Below, in pieces: positions 17,454 through 25,462 of a stretch of DNA of 64,000 nucleotides. Source of the stretch: Robertmurraya kyonggiensis. Its GTDB lineage: Bacteria > Bacillota > Bacilli > Bacillales > Cytobacillaceae. Position 1 is the first letter of the stretch. Each line of letters begins with the position of its first letter. The stretch covers positions 62,001-126,000 of the forward strand of contig NZ_SWBM01000005.1 of assembly GCF_005116465.1 (NCBI RefSeq). The letters run 5' to 3'. Under the pieces are notes generated by a model. It searched no databases. It was given only the letters and a program-made list of their open reading frames with translations, and was not told the origin of the DNA. Position numbers and translations under genes: made by a program.

Positions 17454-18695
17454 ATGAACCGTTCTTTTTATGCTTTATTAGTGAGCCAATGCTCTACGAA
17501 TTTTGGATTTTCCTTGTATACGATGGTTGTTGTGTTGCATCTCTATGACGAAACTGGCTCTACTACATTAGCAGCATTAGTTACGTTGGTAAGTATATTC
17601 TTTCGCATGATGAGTAGTTTGACTTTACCGATCCTTTCGGAAAAATTTAAACCCACTCATATATTAAGGTTTTCACAGATTACTCAATTGGTATTTCTGA
17701 CAATCTTGTTATTACTATTTCTTCAAGAGCTAACTTCCTCGCTTATTTTTATCATTTTCATCGTATTAGCGGTTATTTCTTTTTTTAATGGGATCTTTGC
17801 ACCGATAAAATCATCCATTGTAAAAGTGGTTGTGCCAGAAGAATCACGTGTGAAAGCCAATAGTCTTCTTTCAAGCGTTGATCAAACGTTTTTATTTGCT
17901 GGCTGGACATTTGGTGGAGTACTAATCGCTTTTCTCGGCAAGCAGCAAACCCTTTATATTACCTGTGGTTTAATTTTGATTTCGATCATCAGCCTATCAC
18001 TAGTAAAAGTTGATCAATCTACCGATATTCAGGCGCAAAGTGGTCTCGTAGAACGTTTAACCATGGGATGGAAGTATCTTTTTAACCATAAAGGGCTTAA
18101 AGTTCTGATCATGATGGACCTCATGGAAGCGTGGGTGGGTATGATTTGGATTGGGGCTGTTACGTTAACATATGTGGAGGATGCACTAGGTAAAGGGGAG
18201 ACCTGGTGGGGATATATTAATGGTGGATACAACTTAGGAACGATTGTAGGAGGCATTTTAGTTTTTCGCTTCTCAAAAATCTTTCAAGGACGGTTAACCA
18301 CTTTTATGTTAATCGGGTCGGCGGCATTCGGTCTTTTGACTTTTGCATATGGTTTCGTTTCTAGCCCAATTTTGGCATTACTATTGGTCGTATTAATGGG
18401 CCCGTCCTATCAAATGAGGGACTTAGCCCAAGAAACGTTATATCAAAGCAGTACAGATGAAGCCACTTTAACAAAAATACTGGCAGCCAAATCAACATTA
18501 ATTCAGCTTGTTTCGCTCGTTTCAATTCTTGGCATTGGTGCATTAACAGATCTCCTTGGCGTACGATTGATTTATATATTTTCAGGCTGCATAATGATTT
18601 TGTCTTCTGTATATGGATTTATTAATCTCCAACTGCGAGGAAAAGGGATTTTGATGGAAAGTGAAAGTGCAAAAGGTGCAAGATTAGAAAGATGA
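17454..18695 (+). CDS. MFS transporter (probable drug efflux)
   Basis: A 413-residue major facilitator protein with about twelve transmembrane helices. The start NRSFYALLVSQCSTNFGFSLYTMVVVLHLYD is typical of the DHA/MFS-3 efflux branch (MefA-like and Bacillus YfiS-like proteins). The cytoplasmic loop LSEKFKPTHILRF replaces motif A. Spacing of 29 bp from the methyltransferase gene suggests cotranscription. Export substrate is unknown. Confidence 0.83.
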   Translation: MNRSFYALLVSQCSTNFGFSLYTMVVVLHLYDETGSTTLAALVTLVSIFFRMMSSLTLPILSEKFKPTHILRFSQITQLVFLTILLLLFLQELTSSLIFIIFIVLAVISFFNGIFAPIKSSIVKVVVPEESRVKANSLLSSVDQTFLFAGWTFGGVLIAFLGKQQTLYITCGLILISIISLSLVKVDQSTDIQAQSGLVERLTMGWKYLFNHKGLKVLIMMDLMEAWVGMIWIGAVTLTYVEDALGKGETWWGYINGGYNLGTIVGGILVFRFSKIFQGRLTTFMLIGSAAFGLLTFAYGFVSSPILALLLVVLMGPSYQMRDLAQETLYQSSTDEATLTKILAAKSTLIQLVSLVSILGIGALTDLLGVRLIYIFSGCIMILSSVYGFINLQLRGKGILMESESAKGARLER

Positions 18696-18717
18696 TAGGC
18701 ATCTTTCTAAAATAAAT

Positions 18718-18734
18718 AGTTGCATTTTGCAATT
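18718..18734. promoter_or_regulatory. Putative MarR operator, own promoter
   Basis: AGTTGCATTTTGCAATT is an inverted repeat 32 bp upstream of the MarR start and matches two similar sites at 19236-19276, before the permease. This suggests autoregulation. Confidence 0.5.
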
Positions 18735-18766
18735 TTATTTGTATAATAAAGTCAGAGGTGGAAAAA

Positions 18767-19216
18767 ATGGAAAATTTACGTGAATTGTTTCAAGTGATGA
18801 CACGCCGTTTTGGCTTTCTAAATAAGAATTGCTGTACTACTGGAGGGACTGAGATTTCCCTAGTTCAAAGTCATATTCTTTATGAGATTGACCATCAGCA
18901 TAATCCTTCGATGCAGCAGATTGCCGATACGTTAGGAATTGATATTACAACATTTAGTCGCCAAGTTCAGTCATTAGTGAAGATGAATTTAGTGAAGAAA
19001 ACTCCAGATGCAGAGGATCGAAGAATTCAAATTCTTTCCTTAACTACAGAAGGTAAGTATGTTGCTACGACGATTGATGAACAAATGAATCTCTTCTTAA
19101 ATGATGTATTTTCTCATATGAATGATTTTGAAAAAGAAACGGTTATTCGCTCTATTAAGCTTTTAAATAATGCTATGGCAAAATCAAGTATGTGCTGTGG
19201 GAATATCCAGGGGTAA
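18767..19216 (+). CDS. MarR family regulator with two Cys-Cys pairs
   Basis: A 149-residue MarR-type winged-helix protein; the DNA-binding part is MQQIADTLGIDITTFSRQVQ and the wing DAEDRRIQILSLT. Vicinal cysteines occur near the N-terminus (Cys22-Cys23) and at the C-terminus (Cys143-Cys144), outside the winged helix and close together in a MarR dimer. Such pairs suit thiol chemistry with arsenite or another soft metal. The ATG at 18767 follows AGAGGTGG; an in-frame GTG at 18758 lies within that site. It precedes an ArsP-like permease and a Cys-rich peptide and shares operator-like repeats with them. Confidence 0.82.
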   Translation: MENLRELFQVMTRRFGFLNKNCCTTGGTEISLVQSHILYEIDHQHNPSMQQIADTLGIDITTFSRQVQSLVKMNLVKKTPDAEDRRIQILSLTTEGKYVATTIDEQMNLFLNDVFSHMNDFEKETVIRSIKLLNNAMAKSSMCCGNIQG

Positions 19217-19228
19217 ATTTCCCCTTAT

Positions 19229-19276
19229 TTGATATAGTTGCAAATTACAAATAATAAATAGTTGCGAAATACAACT
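19229..19276 (+). promoter_or_regulatory. Promoter and double operator of the permease gene
   Basis: TTGATA (19229-19234), 17 bases, TAATAA (19252-19257). AGTTGCAAATTACAA at 19236-19250 lies in the spacer and AGTTGCGAAATACAACT at 19260-19276 (arms AGTTG and CAACT) lies just downstream. Both match the repeat before the MarR gene. Confidence 0.55.
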
Positions 19277-19295
19277 ATTAGAGGAGGGCTACGAA

Positions 19296-20162
19296 ATGTT
19301 CTATCAGGTTTTCCGTGATTTTTTATCAATTGCTTTAGAATTAACCGTTTTGTTTATTGGGATTTCCTTTCTTGTAAGTCTACTGCAAGGATTGGTTCCT
19401 TACGAAAAACTCAACAAATTCTTATCGGGTAAAAACACATTTATCGGGGTGGTGGCTGCAATTGGATTTGCTTTTATTACCCCATTTTGTTCCTGCTCGA
19501 CGATTCCAGTTGTTGTGAATCTCTTAAACAAGAATGTTCGCTTTGGGATTGTGATGGTCTTTTTATTCGCATCACCAGTGTTAGATCCGACAATTATCAC
19601 GTTGATGGCAGCTTTACTAGGAATCAAAGTTGCGGTCGTTTATACAATTGTAACTACCGTTCTTTCAATCGTCATTGGTTTAGGACTTGAAAAACTTGGC
19701 TTCGCGAAGGCAGTAAAGAAAGTCAAAATGACAGGATTCACGGAACAAGAAATAAAATTCAGCTTCAAAAGTGCTTTTAAAGAAACGATTGGCTTGATGA
19801 AAACTGTTTATCCGTTTTTGTTAATTGGGGCAGGGATTGGCTCACTTATCCATGGGGTTGTACCGACAGAATGGATTACATCCTATCTGGGTGATGACAA
19901 ATGGTGGTTAGTACCGATTGCCGCCATTATCGGTATCCCTTTGTATGTACGTTTATCAACAATGATTCCTTTATCGCAGATTTTGATTGCAAAAGGGATG
20001 GCCTTTCCACCAGTAATGGCTTTGATGATTGCTTCAACTGGAGCTAGCTTACCAGAAGTAACTTTACTAAACTCGATTTTTCAAAAACGGTTGGTGTCCG
20101 CGTTTGTTGTATCAGTTGTATTAATGGCTTCAATTTCTGGGTTTCTATTTTATCTGATTTAA
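19296..20162 (+). CDS. ArsP/DUF318-type permease
   Basis: A 288-residue integral membrane protein with about eight helices in two homologous halves. The family signature TPFCSCSTIPV (Cys65 and Cys67) and the mirrored GIPLYVRLSTMIPL are present. Relatives include ArsP, an exporter of trivalent organoarsenicals, and other permeases of undefined cargo. Its position after a MarR regulator with Cys pairs and before a Cys-rich peptide supports metalloid export. GAGGAGGG precedes the ATG. The substrate is inferred, not shown. Confidence 0.85.
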   Translation: MFYQVFRDFLSIALELTVLFIGISFLVSLLQGLVPYEKLNKFLSGKNTFIGVVAAIGFAFITPFCSCSTIPVVVNLLNKNVRFGIVMVFLFASPVLDPTIITLMAALLGIKVAVVYTIVTTVLSIVIGLGLEKLGFAKAVKKVKMTGFTEQEIKFSFKSAFKETIGLMKTVYPFLLIGAGIGSLIHGVVPTEWITSYLGDDKWWLVPIAAIIGIPLYVRLSTMIPLSQILIAKGMAFPPVMALMIASTGASLPEVTLLNSIFQKRLVSAFVVSVVLMASISGFLFYLI

Positions 20163-20177
20163 AGGAGGTGAGAAAAA

Positions 20178-20300
20178 ATGGCGTGGTTCAAAAAAAACGA
20201 TGACAAAACTTGCTGTGATGTAAAGTTTGAAGAAGTCAAAGATGAGAGTTGCTGCAATGAGAAAAATGATGGAGAGAAAGATGCTTGCTGTGCAGGGTAA
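20178..20300 (+). CDS. 40-residue peptide with three Cys-Cys pairs
   Basis: A strong AAGGAGGTGAG site precedes an ATG at 20178, 15 bp after the permease stop. The product is highly charged, with vicinal cysteines at 12-13, 25-26 and 37-38, spaced 12-13 residues apart, and no hydrophobic segment. It ends ACCAG. The regular CC spacing suggests binding of a soft metal or metalloid and hand-over to the permease, but no family is recognised. It shares the vicinal-Cys feature with the regulator of the same unit. Confidence 0.8.
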   Translation: MAWFKKNDDKTCCDVKFEEVKDESCCNEKNDGEKDACCAG

Positions 20301-20352
20301 TTGATATGGATGTGAAATATTTTTATAAAAATAAGTAATTCATTCTGAATTG

Positions 20353-20387
20353 AGGTTGGGTATTTAACAGATGCCCAACCTTTTTTG
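20353..20387 (+). terminator. Intrinsic terminator of the permease unit
   Basis: AGGTTGGG (20353-20360) pairs with CCCAACCT (20374-20381), followed by TTTTTG. Confidence 0.9.
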
Positions 20388-20456
20388 TTGGGATTTCATA
20401 CGATACATAAACGAGAGAAAACCGGCCATATATATTTTTCTAAGGAGAGAGGTAAG

Positions 20457-21989
20457 TTGCCCTGGTATAATTCCTGTATCGTTTATCCCTTAACGTGTAC
20501 AAACCGAGAAGAACTAGGTATTAGTTCAAATCAAAAGATATTTATTTTTAATAAAACAGAAGAAATGAAGAAAGAGTTTGAAAAAGCATTTAGTGAGTTC
20601 ACTGAGCAAAATAGTCAGCTGGAAAAACAGATGGTGCGTCTACAAGGTAGACTTCGGCGGTTTAAGGAGAGGGTCAACGAATCATTTAAGATACAAAGTA
20701 TGGAGCAAAAGAAGAACTTAAATGAATTGCGCTTTGAGATAGATGAGCTACAGAAAAAGCTTTATGATTCGATGAAAGCCGAGAGCGTTGCCCGTGGGAA
20801 GTATGAGAGTCGATTGGAGAGTAGGGTTGCGCAAATAAAAGAAAAGTTAATGGATTCCCTGAACATGCAAAACGAAGAACAGAAGACAAATATAGGTAAG
20901 TTGCAAACACAGATTGAGAATTTACTAGCATCTCTAAACAAACTAGATGCTGAGCGAGAGAAGAATGTGAATCAGCTGCATAGTCGGATAGAGGAAATAC
21001 AAGATGAATTTCGTGATGCGCTGCACATACAAAGTATCGAAAATGAAAAAGTGGTTAACCAGTTGGATAGTAAGATTGAGGAAGTAACAGTTTTGCTTAA
21101 CGTTCAAAATAGAGAGCATGAGGAAAAAGTAAGCGACCTTCTAAATAAAATGAAAGAGTTGCAGGAAAGTATAACTGCTTCCCTGAATGTACAAAACAAG
21201 GAGCAAGCGGAAAGATCTGCCGAATTGCATAGTAAAATTGAGATAGTACAAGAAGTCTTAATAGACTTGCTTAACGCTCAAAACCAGGAGCAAGAGGGAA
21301 AAGTAGAAGAATTGACTAGTAGCCTTGAAGAGGCACAGAATAACTTTACGGACTTGCTGAACTCGCAGAGTAAAGAACAAGAAGATAGGGTTAACGAATT
21401 GCATAGCAAAATTGAAGAAGTGCAGGAAAGTGTAACGGACGCTCTGAACACACAGAATACGGAACTAGTGAATCGGACTAATGAATTGCAAAACAGAATT
21501 GAAGAAGTGCAAGAGAAAGTGACGGACGCACTTAGTGCTCAAAACCAAGAGCAAGAGGAGAAAGTAACTCAATTGCATAGTGAGATTGAAGAGTTACAGG
21601 GAAGTGTAACGGAGTCACTGAACAGCCAAAACAAGGTACAAGAAGTGAATTTAAACAGATTGGGCAATAAGGTTGAAGAAATCAAGGATGAACTCCGCAA
21701 CTCCTTGAACGTTCAAAATGAAGAACAAGAGCAAGCTGTAAGCAGATTGCATAGCAAGATTGAGGAATTACAGGAGAAAATCGACGAGTTATTAAATGCA
21801 CAAAATCCCTTGATTCAAGAGCTACAAAAGTTAAAACCTAATTATCCAGTTAATCAAATTATAATTAAGGGAGTACCAATACAGGTTACAGAGTTCATTT
21901 CCATGACTTCTGACTATGTGGTTTATTTTAAAGAAAATGAAACTATAAAGATGATTGATGCTAATAAAATTGATGGGATTAAGTTTTAA
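20457..21989 (+). CDS. Long coiled-coil repeat protein with a C-terminal YPV...IDG domain
   Basis: A 511-residue protein. Residues 1-35 are a short globular N-terminus, residues about 37-80 start the coil, residues 80-448 are thirteen tandem repeats of 29 (twice 25) residues, and residues about 455-510 form a compact beta-rich domain starting near YPV (463-465) and ending IDGIKF. There is no signal peptide or membrane helix. The TTG at 20457 has AAGGAGAG at good spacing; the frame continues upstream to 20385 but that would overlap the terminator. A similar C-terminal domain occurs in the small convergent gene. It may be a structural or surface-layer component, for example of the spore, but this is a guess. 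Confidence 0.8.
   Translation: MPWYNSCIVYPLTCTNREELGISSNQKIFIFNKTEEMKKEFEKAFSEFTEQNSQLEKQMVRLQGRLRRFKERVNESFKIQSMEQKKNLNELRFEIDELQKKLYDSMKAESVARGKYESRLESRVAQIKEKLMDSLNMQNEEQKTNIGKLQTQIENLLASLNKLDAEREKNVNQLHSRIEEIQDEFRDALHIQSIENEKVVNQLDSKIEEVTVLLNVQNREHEEKVSDLLNKMKELQESITASLNVQNKEQAERSAELHSKIEIVQEVLIDLLNAQNQEQEGKVEELTSSLEEAQNNFTDLLNSQSKEQEDRVNELHSKIEEVQESVTDALNTQNTELVNRTNELQNRIEEVQEKVTDALSAQNQEQEEKVTQLHSEIEELQGSVTESLNSQNKVQEVNLNRLGNKVEEIKDELRNSLNVQNEEQEQAVSRLHSKIEELQEKIDELLNAQNPLIQELQKLKPNYPVNQIIIKGVPIQVTEFISMTSDYVVYFKENETIKMIDANKIDGIKF
20694..21800 (+). repeat. Thirteen-unit 87/75-bp coding repeat
   Basis: The encoded unit has the pattern QNxEQExxVxxLHSKIEEVQ followed by ExVTDxLNx, 29 residues. 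Units 3 and 5 lack four residues. Counting 11 x 29 plus 2 x 25 residues (369) fits the interval from the first CAA at 20694 to the CAA at 21801 exactly. The DNA copies are diverged, so the array is old rather than freshly amplified. Confidence 0.85.
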
Positions 21990-22008
21990 CATATACAAAA
22001 TTGAAAGG

Positions 22009-22046
22009 GAGCAGAAGATCTTTTGGATAATCTTCTGCTCTTTCTT
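22009..22046. terminator. Bidirectional terminator between convergent repeat-domain genes
   Basis: GAGCAGAAGAT (22009-22019) pairs with ATCTTCTGCTC (22030-22040), followed by TTTCTT on the plus strand. Confidence 0.85.
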
Positions 22047-22048
22047 AG

Positions 22049-22240
22049 TTAAGCAGTTAAATCTAAACCATCAATACTGCTGACGTTAAACACTAGAAGT
22101 CCCTGTGGACTATTGAAATAGGCTAGTCCATTATTAACGATGACAAAGTTTGTAGTATCTTGGAAAGTACCATCTACACAAACTCGATCCACAGGGTAAC
22201 CTGGAGGTAATGATGCAAGGATATCGCTTGCTGCACTCAT
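22049..22240 (-). CDS. Small protein (63 aa) with the YPV...IDG domain
   Basis: The ATG at 22240 follows GAGAGGAGGCG. Residues 11-63 (from LPPGYPVDR to SSIDGLDL) align with the C-terminal domain of the convergent coiled-coil protein: shared YPV, a central Gly, T-x-F, YF and IDG at the same spacing. The protein is therefore that domain alone. No known family is recognised with confidence. The longer frame from 22324 has no ribosome binding site and is rejected. Confidence 0.72.
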   Translation of the reverse strand: MSAASDILASLPPGYPVDRVCVDGTFQDTTNFVIVNNGLAYFNSPQGLLVFNVSSIDGLDLTA

Positions 22241-22483
22241 GCTATCGCCTCCTCTCTTAAAAAATTCCTCATTAATCAAGAGGTAATATAGAGTATTCTT
22301 TTTCATAAATATCGGTTTGGACAAGTATCGGAATGTTTCTCCCCAATATTGCTGATTTTTTCTTCAAAAATGTGGCGAATTCAACAGTTTAAGGAGCGGA
22401 TTTTTGATGAAGTTAGGTTCAAAGAATTGTATTCAAACAGTTTACTTTGTTATATTTATATCGAATCTTGAGGAGGGTTGGAT

Positions 22484-23212
22484 ATGAAAATAATATGCTT
22501 TGGAGATAGTCTAACTCGAGGCGTATCTTTTGTTAAAGGTCGTTTGAAAATTTTAAAGAACAATTATCCAAAAGTCTTGCAAGAGTTATTTCTAAATAAC
22601 AATAAAGGTCAATATGATGAAGACATCCAAATTATGAATAAAGGCGTTTTTAATGACAACTCTGATTTACTTATTTCTAGATTGGATCGTGACGTCATTC
22701 AAGAAAAACCTAATTATGTCATCATTGAAATCGGTGGGAATGATTGTGACTTTGCCTGGGCGGAGGTAGCAAAAAATCCGACAGATTTACATGAAGCAAC
22801 CGTTCCTGTTGAACGATATATAAACAATCTGAAATCCATCGTGATAAAAATTAAAGAAGCGGGAATCACTCCAATCCTATCAACTTTGCCACCATTGGAC
22901 CCTGTTCGATATTATGAACGAATCACGGAGAATTTTAGCTCACAAGTAAGTGACTGGATCTGCAAAGTTGGAGGAATTGAACACTGGCATAGTAGTTACA
23001 ATCGTGCACTCAAGAAATTGGCGGAAGAATTAGATGTTATGAGTATTGACGTAAGAAGTGCCATTAAGTGGGCTGGTGACTTTAAAGATTTAATCAGTGA
23101 TGATGGGATACATTTAACGGAAATTGGCTATAAAGTTTTTGCAGAAGAGATTTTTCAAAAGTTAAGTAGGATTTTGGAAAATGATGTACGAATTAATATG
23201 GATCAGATATAA
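22484..23212 (+). CDS. GDSL/SGNH-family hydrolase
   Basis: A 242-residue esterase-like protein. Block I is CFGDSLTRG (nucleophile Ser), block III is EIGGNDCDF (oxyanion Asn) and block V is DDGIHLTEIGY (Asp and His). There is no signal peptide, so it acts in the cytosol. Family members cleave esters, for example lysophospholipids or acetylated sugars; the substrate is unknown. The ATG at 22484 is preceded by GAGGAGGG. Confidence 0.88.
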   Translation: MKIICFGDSLTRGVSFVKGRLKILKNNYPKVLQELFLNNNKGQYDEDIQIMNKGVFNDNSDLLISRLDRDVIQEKPNYVIIEIGGNDCDFAWAEVAKNPTDLHEATVPVERYINNLKSIVIKIKEAGITPILSTLPPLDPVRYYERITENFSSQVSDWICKVGGIEHWHSSYNRALKKLAEELDVMSIDVRSAIKWAGDFKDLISDDGIHLTEIGYKVFAEEIFQKLSRILENDVRINMDQI

Positions 23213-23279
23213 ATTAATGAAAAAGCATTTAGTACCAACGCATTGAAGGGTTGTTTAGTAGGGGAAGGAGTGTAGAGAA

Positions 23280-23768
23280 ATGTTTATTCGAGAGGCAAGC
23301 TTTGAAGATCTAGAGGAGATCAAGAACATTTATAACGAAGGAATTGAAGACAGAATTGCAACGCTAGAAACGGAAACCAAGGATCTTGCTTACATGGAAG
23401 AGTGGTTCCAAAACCATTCAGAACGCTATAAAGTTATAGTTGCGGAAGAGGAAAGCCAAATTCTCGGGTGGGCATCCTTAAACCCATACAATAACAGATG
23501 TGCTTATGCAGGTGTTGGAGATCTTTCTGTTTATATTAAGAGAAGTGCAAGAGGGAAAGGAATAGGGAGCCAACTATTGACTTCGCTTGATAAGGCTGCA
23601 CGTGCAAACGGCTTCCATAAAATCGTTCTTTTCACATTTCCTTTTAATGAGTCGGGACAAAAACTTTATCTTAAACAAGGATATCGCCAGGTTGGAATTT
23701 TTCAGAATCAAGGTGTGCTAGAAGGAAAGTTTGTTGATGTGATGGCGATGGAGAAGTTATTAAACTAA
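23280..23768 (+). CDS. GNAT acetyltransferase of the phosphinothricin/ArsN1-like group
   Basis: A 162-residue enzyme. It opens IREASFEDLEEIKNIYNEGI and has motif A as RSARGKGIGSQLL and the PAT-type WASLNPYN segment with GVGDLSVYI. The group acetylates glutamate analogues such as phosphinothricin or arsinothricin, or other amines. With a possible arsenical permease 3 kb upstream, an ArsN1-type role is conceivable but not shown. It ends one base before a terminator. Confidence 0.85.
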   Translation: MFIREASFEDLEEIKNIYNEGIEDRIATLETETKDLAYMEEWFQNHSERYKVIVAEEESQILGWASLNPYNNRCAYAGVGDLSVYIKRSARGKGIGSQLLTSLDKAARANGFHKIVLFTFPFNESGQKLYLKQGYRQVGIFQNQGVLEGKFVDVMAMEKLLN

Positions 23769-23769
23769 G

Positions 23770-23795
23770 GAGACCAGGCATTTGTGCCTGGTCTC
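23770..23795. terminator. Terminator hairpin between convergent genes
   Basis: GAGACCAGGC (23770-23779) pairs perfectly with GCCTGGTCTC (23786-23795) across a 6-base loop; it can serve both the acetyltransferase and the minus-strand xylosidase. Confidence 0.8.
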
Positions 23796-23808
23796 ATCTT
23801 TAAAACTA

Positions 23809-25416
23809 CTATTTTTCTTTATAAATGAAGTAATCAAAATCAGCGTGCTTGTTTTGCCCAGATGTATCCTGGCATTGCATGCCAACAAAAGCTCCTGTGA
23901 AAAATCCCCCGCCTTGAATATAGTCATCGGATAGTTTATAGGATTCGAATTCAATCGGAATCGTATTCCAATCTTCACCATCAAAGGAATAGGAGTACTG
24001 ATAAACGTTTGTCTTAATCTCGACACGTAAGTAAGCGTATTCATTATTGTCTGGAATGATAATTTCTTTTCCCTTCAAAGGTTGAGCAAAGACAAAATTA
24101 TCGCAAGTGACAAGCTCTAGAATTCTTCCTTTTGTTTCGTGCCAGGTAATTTGTAGAGATGTCCAATTTTGCGTATTGTAATAGTTTACTAATCCGGCAG
24201 ATTGTTGGAATGTATCTGGATGAAAAGATACTTTCGTTTCTGCTTTAAAATTAAAGTGCTGCCAACGTCTCGCTACAAATGCTTGTGTAAACTTAGATGT
24301 TAAGGACTCTTTTCCATAAAGTCTTAAGTGACCTGGATTGTCTGAAAGAGATGCAATGTTTTCTGATAATGGAATACGAAGTGATTGGAAATGAAGGTTT
24401 AACGTTGATGCGTCAAAATCATCTTTCTCAGGGTAATCCCTTTCCCATTTTACTTCTTCTATATTTGGACCAGACACCTCTAACGACGGACGATTTCCTC
24501 CGACGACATATGGCCAATCATTTTTCCACTCCAAACGCTGAATAGCAGTTTCTCTTCCAAGTGGACAAAAGCCTCTAGGATCTAATAATGGATGACCATC
24601 ACGTGGTAATGGTCTACTTGTTAGATGAACCAAAAACCATTCGTCTGTGTGTGTATGCACAATGGATGAGTGACCTGCTTTTTGCAATGGAATTCTTGGA
24701 TGAGCGAACGAGCTAATCAGTGGATTCTCTGGATGCACTTCATATGGACCACGTAAATTTTCGGAGCGAGCAATGGTTGATTGGTGATCATACTTTGTTC
24801 CACCCTCAGCTGTTAATAAATAGTAATACCCATTTATCTTATATAAATGAGGTGCTTCTGTAAGCATAATATCGGTTCCTTTAAAAATGACCTCAGGTTT
24901 CCCGACCAATTTTTGTTGCTCGACACTAAATTCCTGTAGAACGATTCCATAAAAATTATGATGTCCAACTCTGTGGTCCCAGAGCATATTTACAAAATAT
25001 TTCTTACCATCCTCATCATGAAACAGCGATGGATCAAAGCCGGAGCTATTAAGGTGAATTGGTTCAGACCATTCACCGTCAATGGTGTCACAAGTGACAA
25101 GATAATTATGACAATCTTTCCACTGGCCCTCCGTTACTTTAACATCCGTATAAATTAACCAAAACTTGTCATCGTGGTAGGACAATGCAGGAGCCCAAAT
25201 ACCACCTGAATCAGGATTACCCATCATATTCAATTGACTGACCCGATTGAGGGGGCGTGCTACTAGCCTCCAATTTTTAAGGTCCTTTGAATGGTAAATC
25301 CCTACACCAGGGAACCATTCAAAGGTTGAAACTGCAATGTAGTAATCTTCTCCTGCTCGACAAATGCTTGGATCCGGATTAAAGCCTGTTAAAATTGGAT
25401 TCTGAATCGTTGCCAT
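23809..25416 (-). CDS. GH43 beta-xylosidase (XynB-like)
   Basis: A 535-residue protein: a five-bladed GH43 propeller (about 1-320) and a C-terminal beta-sandwich (about 330-535) that completes the active site. The catalytic base is Asp15 in [16 protein letters not shown] holds the pKa-modulating Asp and LTEAPHLYK the acid Glu. There is no signal peptide, so it would split imported xylo-oligosaccharides to xylose in the cytosol. It follows xylR by 46 bp on the same strand, likely one transcript, and faces away from a sugar ABC importer. Confidence 0.93.
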   Translation of the reverse strand: MATIQNPILTGFNPDPSICRAGEDYYIAVSTFEWFPGVGIYHSKDLKNWRLVARPLNRVSQLNMMGNPDSGGIWAPALSYHDDKFWLIYTDVKVTEGQWKDCHNYLVTCDTIDGEWSEPIHLNSSGFDPSLFHDEDGKKYFVNMLWDHRVGHHNFYGIVLQEFSVEQQKLVGKPEVIFKGTDIMLTEAPHLYKINGYYYLLTAEGGTKYDHQSTIARSENLRGPYEVHPENPLISSFAHPRIPLQKAGHSSIVHTHTDEWFLVHLTSRPLPRDGHPLLDPRGFCPLGRETAIQRLEWKNDWPYVVGGNRPSLEVSGPNIEEVKWERDYPEKDDFDASTLNLHFQSLRIPLSENIASLSDNPGHLRLYGKESLTSKFTQAFVARRWQHFNFKAETKVSFHPDTFQQSAGLVNYYNTQNWTSLQITWHETKGRILELVTCDNFVFAQPLKGKEIIIPDNNEYAYLRVEIKTNVYQYSYSFDGEDWNTIPIEFESYKLSDDYIQGGGFFTGAFVGMQCQDTSGQNKHADFDYFIYKEK

Positions 25417-25462
25417 GTTTCTCCACCTCTTGAAATAAATTTTTATATTGAAAATTTAAAAC

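Noticed and set aside
20694-21800. CRISPR or satellite-like DNA array
   Set aside because: The repeats are in frame, diverged at DNA level and encode a coiled coil; there are no unique spacers.
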